In this document: positions 61,923 through 64,000 of the stretch, one piece after another
Numbering within the stretch: the stretch's first letter is position 1
Layout: every line of letters starts with the position of its first letter
From: Nostoc mirabile CHAB5784
Lineage (GTDB): Bacteria; Cyanobacteriota; Cyanobacteriia; Cyanobacteriales; Nostocaceae
NCBI RefSeq assembly: GCF_020829645.1
Contig: NZ_JAIVFS010000023.1
Coordinates: 1 to 64,000 of the forward strand
Length of the DNA stretch: 64,000 bases
Direction: 5' to 3'
Made by a program: the position numbers and the translations under genes
Notes under the pieces: model-generated
Told to the model about the DNA's origin: nothing
The model's input: only the letters and a program-made list of their open reading frames with translations
Databases searched by the model: none

Positions 61923-63200
61923 ATGATTAGCCGTTTGATTGACCTTGTGCCTAGATGCACAGGTCAAAACATCTTACGGTCGCTTGCATCAGCCACTCGT
62001 AGATCGGCTACTTACAGATTTGCAGTTCGATTTTGCATCGGGCTTGTCTCGATTTTGGTCTTGACTCTAGTTTTTGACGGTCATGCTGTTGCCACTTCTG
62101 AATCTGGCAATCAGCTTTCCTCTTTAATGAATCAGTTCAAACTACCCAAAAGCTCCACAATCCAGTTACTGGAAACCGTGGGATTGTTTATAGGGGGTAT
62201 AATTTTTTGTATAGTTTTGGATCGCTGGTTTTCTAACCGTTCTGCTCAATCTAGCAACACGCCCTTAGCTGAACAAGCGCGGCGGCTCAAGCAACTCAAA
62301 ATAGGATATCCAGAGGGAATGACAAATCTGGAAGTTCTCCGTGCTCAAGGCTTGCTCGAAACGCGTTTGCAACCTTATGGACTGAGTGTCACCTGGACAA
62401 GCTTTTTATCAGCCTCTTCTCTGATAGAAGCACTCAGCAACGGGACGATAGACTTCTGCGGCGGCGGCGGCACGGCCAGCATCTTCTCTCAAGCTGCGGA
62501 TCATGTATTTGTGCGGGTGGCTAAGGAAAAATATACTGCTCCCAAAGGTCAAGCGATTCTGGTACCGGAAGATTCGCCGATTCAGACCCTTGCCGACCTG
62601 AAGGGTAAGAAGATTGCTTTTGACAAAGGCTCAAGCGCCCATTATGTGCTTGTGCGATCGCTAGAAAAAGTCGGCCTCGATTTTAGTGACATTGAGCCAG
62701 TTTATCTGACACAGCCGGAGGCGCTGCCCCGATTCTGCCGGGGTGAAGTCGATGCTTGGGTGATTTGGGTTCCCTACACAGCAACTCAATCCCGAAACGC
62801 TTACCCAGGCCGCTCGATTGCAGACCTAGAGAGCATATTTGGTGACAAAGCCTCCGTAGAAGTTCCGACCTATTACTACGCGATTCCAGAACTGGTACGC
62901 GACTATCCCGACCTGCTCAAGGTGATTTTAGAAGAGGTAAACGAAGCCGGAGCTTGGGCTAAGAGACAGGAATTAGAAGCGGTTCAACGAATGGCAGAAC
63001 ACCATGAAATCGATCCATCGATTGTAAGTACTTTACAGCAGCGTAATGCCGAACGCGCCATCATCCCAATTGACGACCAATCGCTCACGGCTCTACAGCA
63101 TCAGGCAAATATATTTAGAGATTTAAATCTGATTCCTGAGCGGGTGAATGTCAAAGATGGAACCTATAGCTTGCAGACCAAGCAAAACTGGACTTATTAA
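61923..63200 (+). CDS. Sulfonate/nitrate-type ABC substrate-binding protein, membrane-anchored
   Basis: The ATG at 61923 has GGAG upstream and gives 425 residues. Two hydrophobic segments are present (about 40-56, FCIGLVSILVLTLVF, and about 84-102, VGLFIGGIIFCIVLDRW). An SsuA/TauA-like periplasmic binding domain follows: LKIGYPEGMTNLEVLRAQGL, IDFCGGGGTASIFSQAADHV, VPEDSPIQTLADLKGKKIAF and GEVDAWVIWVPYTA. It likely binds a sulfonate or similar oxyanion ligand outside the membrane. The second segment just before the domain is unusual for the family, and no permease or ATPase gene is in the window. Confidence 0.82.
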   Translation: MISRLIDLVPRCTGQNILRSLASATRRSATYRFAVRFCIGLVSILVLTLVFDGHAVATSESGNQLSSLMNQFKLPKSSTIQLLETVGLFIGGIIFCIVLDRWFSNRSAQSSNTPLAEQARRLKQLKIGYPEGMTNLEVLRAQGLLETRLQPYGLSVTWTSFLSASSLIEALSNGTIDFCGGGGTASIFSQAADHVFVRVAKEKYTAPKGQAILVPEDSPIQTLADLKGKKIAFDKGSSAHYVLVRSLEKVGLDFSDIEPVYLTQPEALPRFCRGEVDAWVIWVPYTATQSRNAYPGRSIADLESIFGDKASVEVPTYYYAIPELVRDYPDLLKVILEEVNEAGAWAKRQELEAVQRMAEHHEIDPSIVSTLQQRNAERAIIPIDDQSLTALQHQANIFRDLNLIPERVNVKDGTYSLQTKQNWTY

Positions 63201-63410
63201 TTCCGACACAGTTAGGAATAAGAATTAAATAACATACAATTTATGTCCGACAGCTTACCTCACCCTCAATCCCTCTCCGATATATTGGAGAGGGAAGCTA
63301 GATAATTGATGAAGTTTTGCATTTTATTTAATTCACGTTCCTTAGTGTATACCTAAGTCCCTGCAAAGCTTGTTTTAATCGTGTCTTACATCTTTAGTGT
63401 AAACCTAAAT
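63201..63410. other. Intergenic region without recognised gene
   Basis: A CACCCTCAATCCCTCTCC-type repeat lies near 63260. TTAGTGTATACCTAAGT and TTAGTGTAAACCTAAAT motifs lie at 63341 and 63395. No gene seen. Confidence 0.4.
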
Positions 63411-63528
63411 CTAAAGTTCTTGACGTGTCGGACGGATGATGATTTCATTCACATCAACATTACTGGGCTGCTCAATGGTGTATGCGATCGCCCGGGCAAT
63501 AGCATCTGCATCAATGGCGATCGCTGTC
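63411..63528 (-). pseudogene. Short-chain dehydrogenase, C-terminal fragment
   Basis: The frame reads AIAIDADAIARAIAYTIEQP, then SNVDVNEIIIRPTRQEL and a stop. This is the conserved end of YdfG-type SDR oxidoreductases. The upstream part is cut at 63528, where an inverted-repeat element with CCAAATAAA and TTTATTTGG ends (63529-63618) begins. Confidence 0.75.
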
Positions 63529-63618
63529 CAAATAAAAAAATATCCCAAAACTGACACAAAACCCTCTCTATTTCTCCTCTCTCTGTGTTCTCTGCGTCTC
63601 TGTGGTTCATTTATTTGG
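63529..63618. repeat. Inverted-repeat element with CTCTGTGTTCTCTGCGTC core
   Basis: CAAATAAAAAAATATCC at one end faces TTTATTTGGATA at the other, with the CTCTGTG-type repeat also seen at 43.6 and 53.06 kb inside. It borders the cut SDR fragment. A GTAGGGGCGCAAGGCC/GGCCTTGCGCCCCTAC palindrome follows at 63663-63691. Confidence 0.55.
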
Positions 63619-63792
63619 ATAATTTATACCAGTTTGAAAAAAGAATCCGACAAATATACGGGTAGGGGCGCAAGGCCTTGCGCCCCTACAGATGATTAAT
63701 CTGTCGCAAAGATTTTTTGAATTGGTATTATTTCTTGAAAATCCCTAAAAATTAAAAAAAGTGTCAAATCTGAATTCCTTTTTCCGGTCTGA

Positions 63793-64000
63793 TTATTTAA
63801 AAGCGATCGCATGGTGGCGGATATGATCTTCAATAAAACTGGCAATGAAATAATAACTGTGGTCATAGCCTTCTTGATAACGCAAATTTAGCGGCTGATT
63901 AACATCTGCACAAGCTTGCTCAAACACTTCAGGCATTAATTGTTCAGCTAAAAATTTATCAGCAGTCCCTTGGTCAATCAGAATCGAACTGTGATATCCC
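63793..64000 (-). CDS. S-formylglutathione hydrolase, C-terminal part (cut by window edge)
   Basis: The visible 69 codons read SSILIDQGTADKFLAEQLMP, then ACADVNQPLNLRYQEGYDHS and YYFIASFIEDHIRHHAIAFK with a stop. The catalytic Asp (DQGTADKF) and His (GYDHSYYF) of the esterase are present; the Ser lies outside the window. The enzyme hydrolyses S-formylglutathione to formate and glutathione, completing the pathway begun by the class III alcohol dehydrogenase at 46.4-47.5 kb. Confidence 0.9.
   Translation of the reverse strand, partial: GYHSSILIDQGTADKFLAEQLMPEVFEQACADVNQPLNLRYQEGYDHSYYFIASFIEDHIRHHAIAFK

Noticed and set aside
1..64000. tRNA, rRNA, replication origin or prophage modules
   Set aside because: No cloverleaf-like TTCGA arms with matching acceptor stems, rRNA signatures, DnaA-box clusters or phage structural genes were seen on reading through.

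Overview
The window looks like chromosome of a filamentous, probably heterocyst-forming cyanobacterium (Nostocales, Nostoc/Tolypothrix/Calothrix type). Evidence: many HIP1 octamers (GCGATCGC); heptameric short tandem repeats (AATTACG, ATTCGTA, ATGACTA types) between genes; a CrtD-type carotenoid 3',4'-desaturase; and small protein families largely confined to cyanobacteria (DUF1824, DUF29, Uma2, pentapeptide-repeat membrane proteins, a PirA-like peptide). No rRNA, tRNA, CRISPR array, prophage or replication origin was seen.

Layout. 0-4.1 kb: serine protease cut by an IS630-type element, a TPR protein lacking its usual C-terminal domain, and a toxin-antitoxin pair whose PIN toxin is split by a small transposable element. 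4.2-13.2 kb: glycosidase-like/pepsin-like fusion, a phytochelatin-synthase-like gene with an in-frame stop beside an amidotransferase-like gene, a cluster of decayed toxin-antitoxin genes and a double-glycine peptide. 13.2-26.7 kb: housekeeping and membrane genes (Uup ABC-F, DUF1824, prohibitin, two CrtI-like oxidoreductases including CrtD, a cation/proton antiporter, a methyltransferase). 26.7-32.8 kb: nested mobile elements, a pentapeptide-repeat gene split by an element, a transferred-looking phosphotransferase between two 21-bp repeat arrays, and DUF29. 33-41.5 kb: aspS, PirA-like peptide, SAM hydrolase, HicAB, ATP-grasp ligase, SDR. 41.6-44.1 kb: a wrecked mgtE, a quinoprotein remnant and dense repeats. 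44.1-53 kb: MerA-like flavoprotein, glutathione-dependent formaldehyde dehydrogenase, valine-pyruvate aminotransferase, rimM, acetyltransferase and phosphoketolase. 53.2-64 kb: orphan TnpB, SLH surface protein, Uma2 nuclease-like protein, membrane glycosyltransferase, CadD-like transporter, sulfonate-type binding protein and the end of S-formylglutathione hydrolase.

The strongest theme is the load of small non-autonomous mobile elements. By pairing terminal inverted repeats with direct repeats at their edges I delimit several families: TIR CAATACGGTTCGGTTAA with 10-bp target duplications (2 copies, both 135 bp); TIR TAGGACTTACGCA with 5-bp duplications (4 copies); TIR CATTGGTGTCAACTTAA with 9-bp duplications (6 copies); TIR CTACGGTGTACACACAAGT (one nested in another); and a roughly 32-bp palindrome with 5-bp duplications. 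They have broken a PIN toxin, mgtE and a pentapeptide-repeat gene. In addition, four tandem arrays share an exact 21-bp period, and three of them use related units.

Functionally, thiol and metal chemistry recurs (phytochelatin-synthase-like peptidase, MerA-like flavoprotein, CadD-like transporter, glutathione-dependent formaldehyde dehydrogenase and S-formylglutathione hydrolase), but these genes are scattered and no shared operon is visible.
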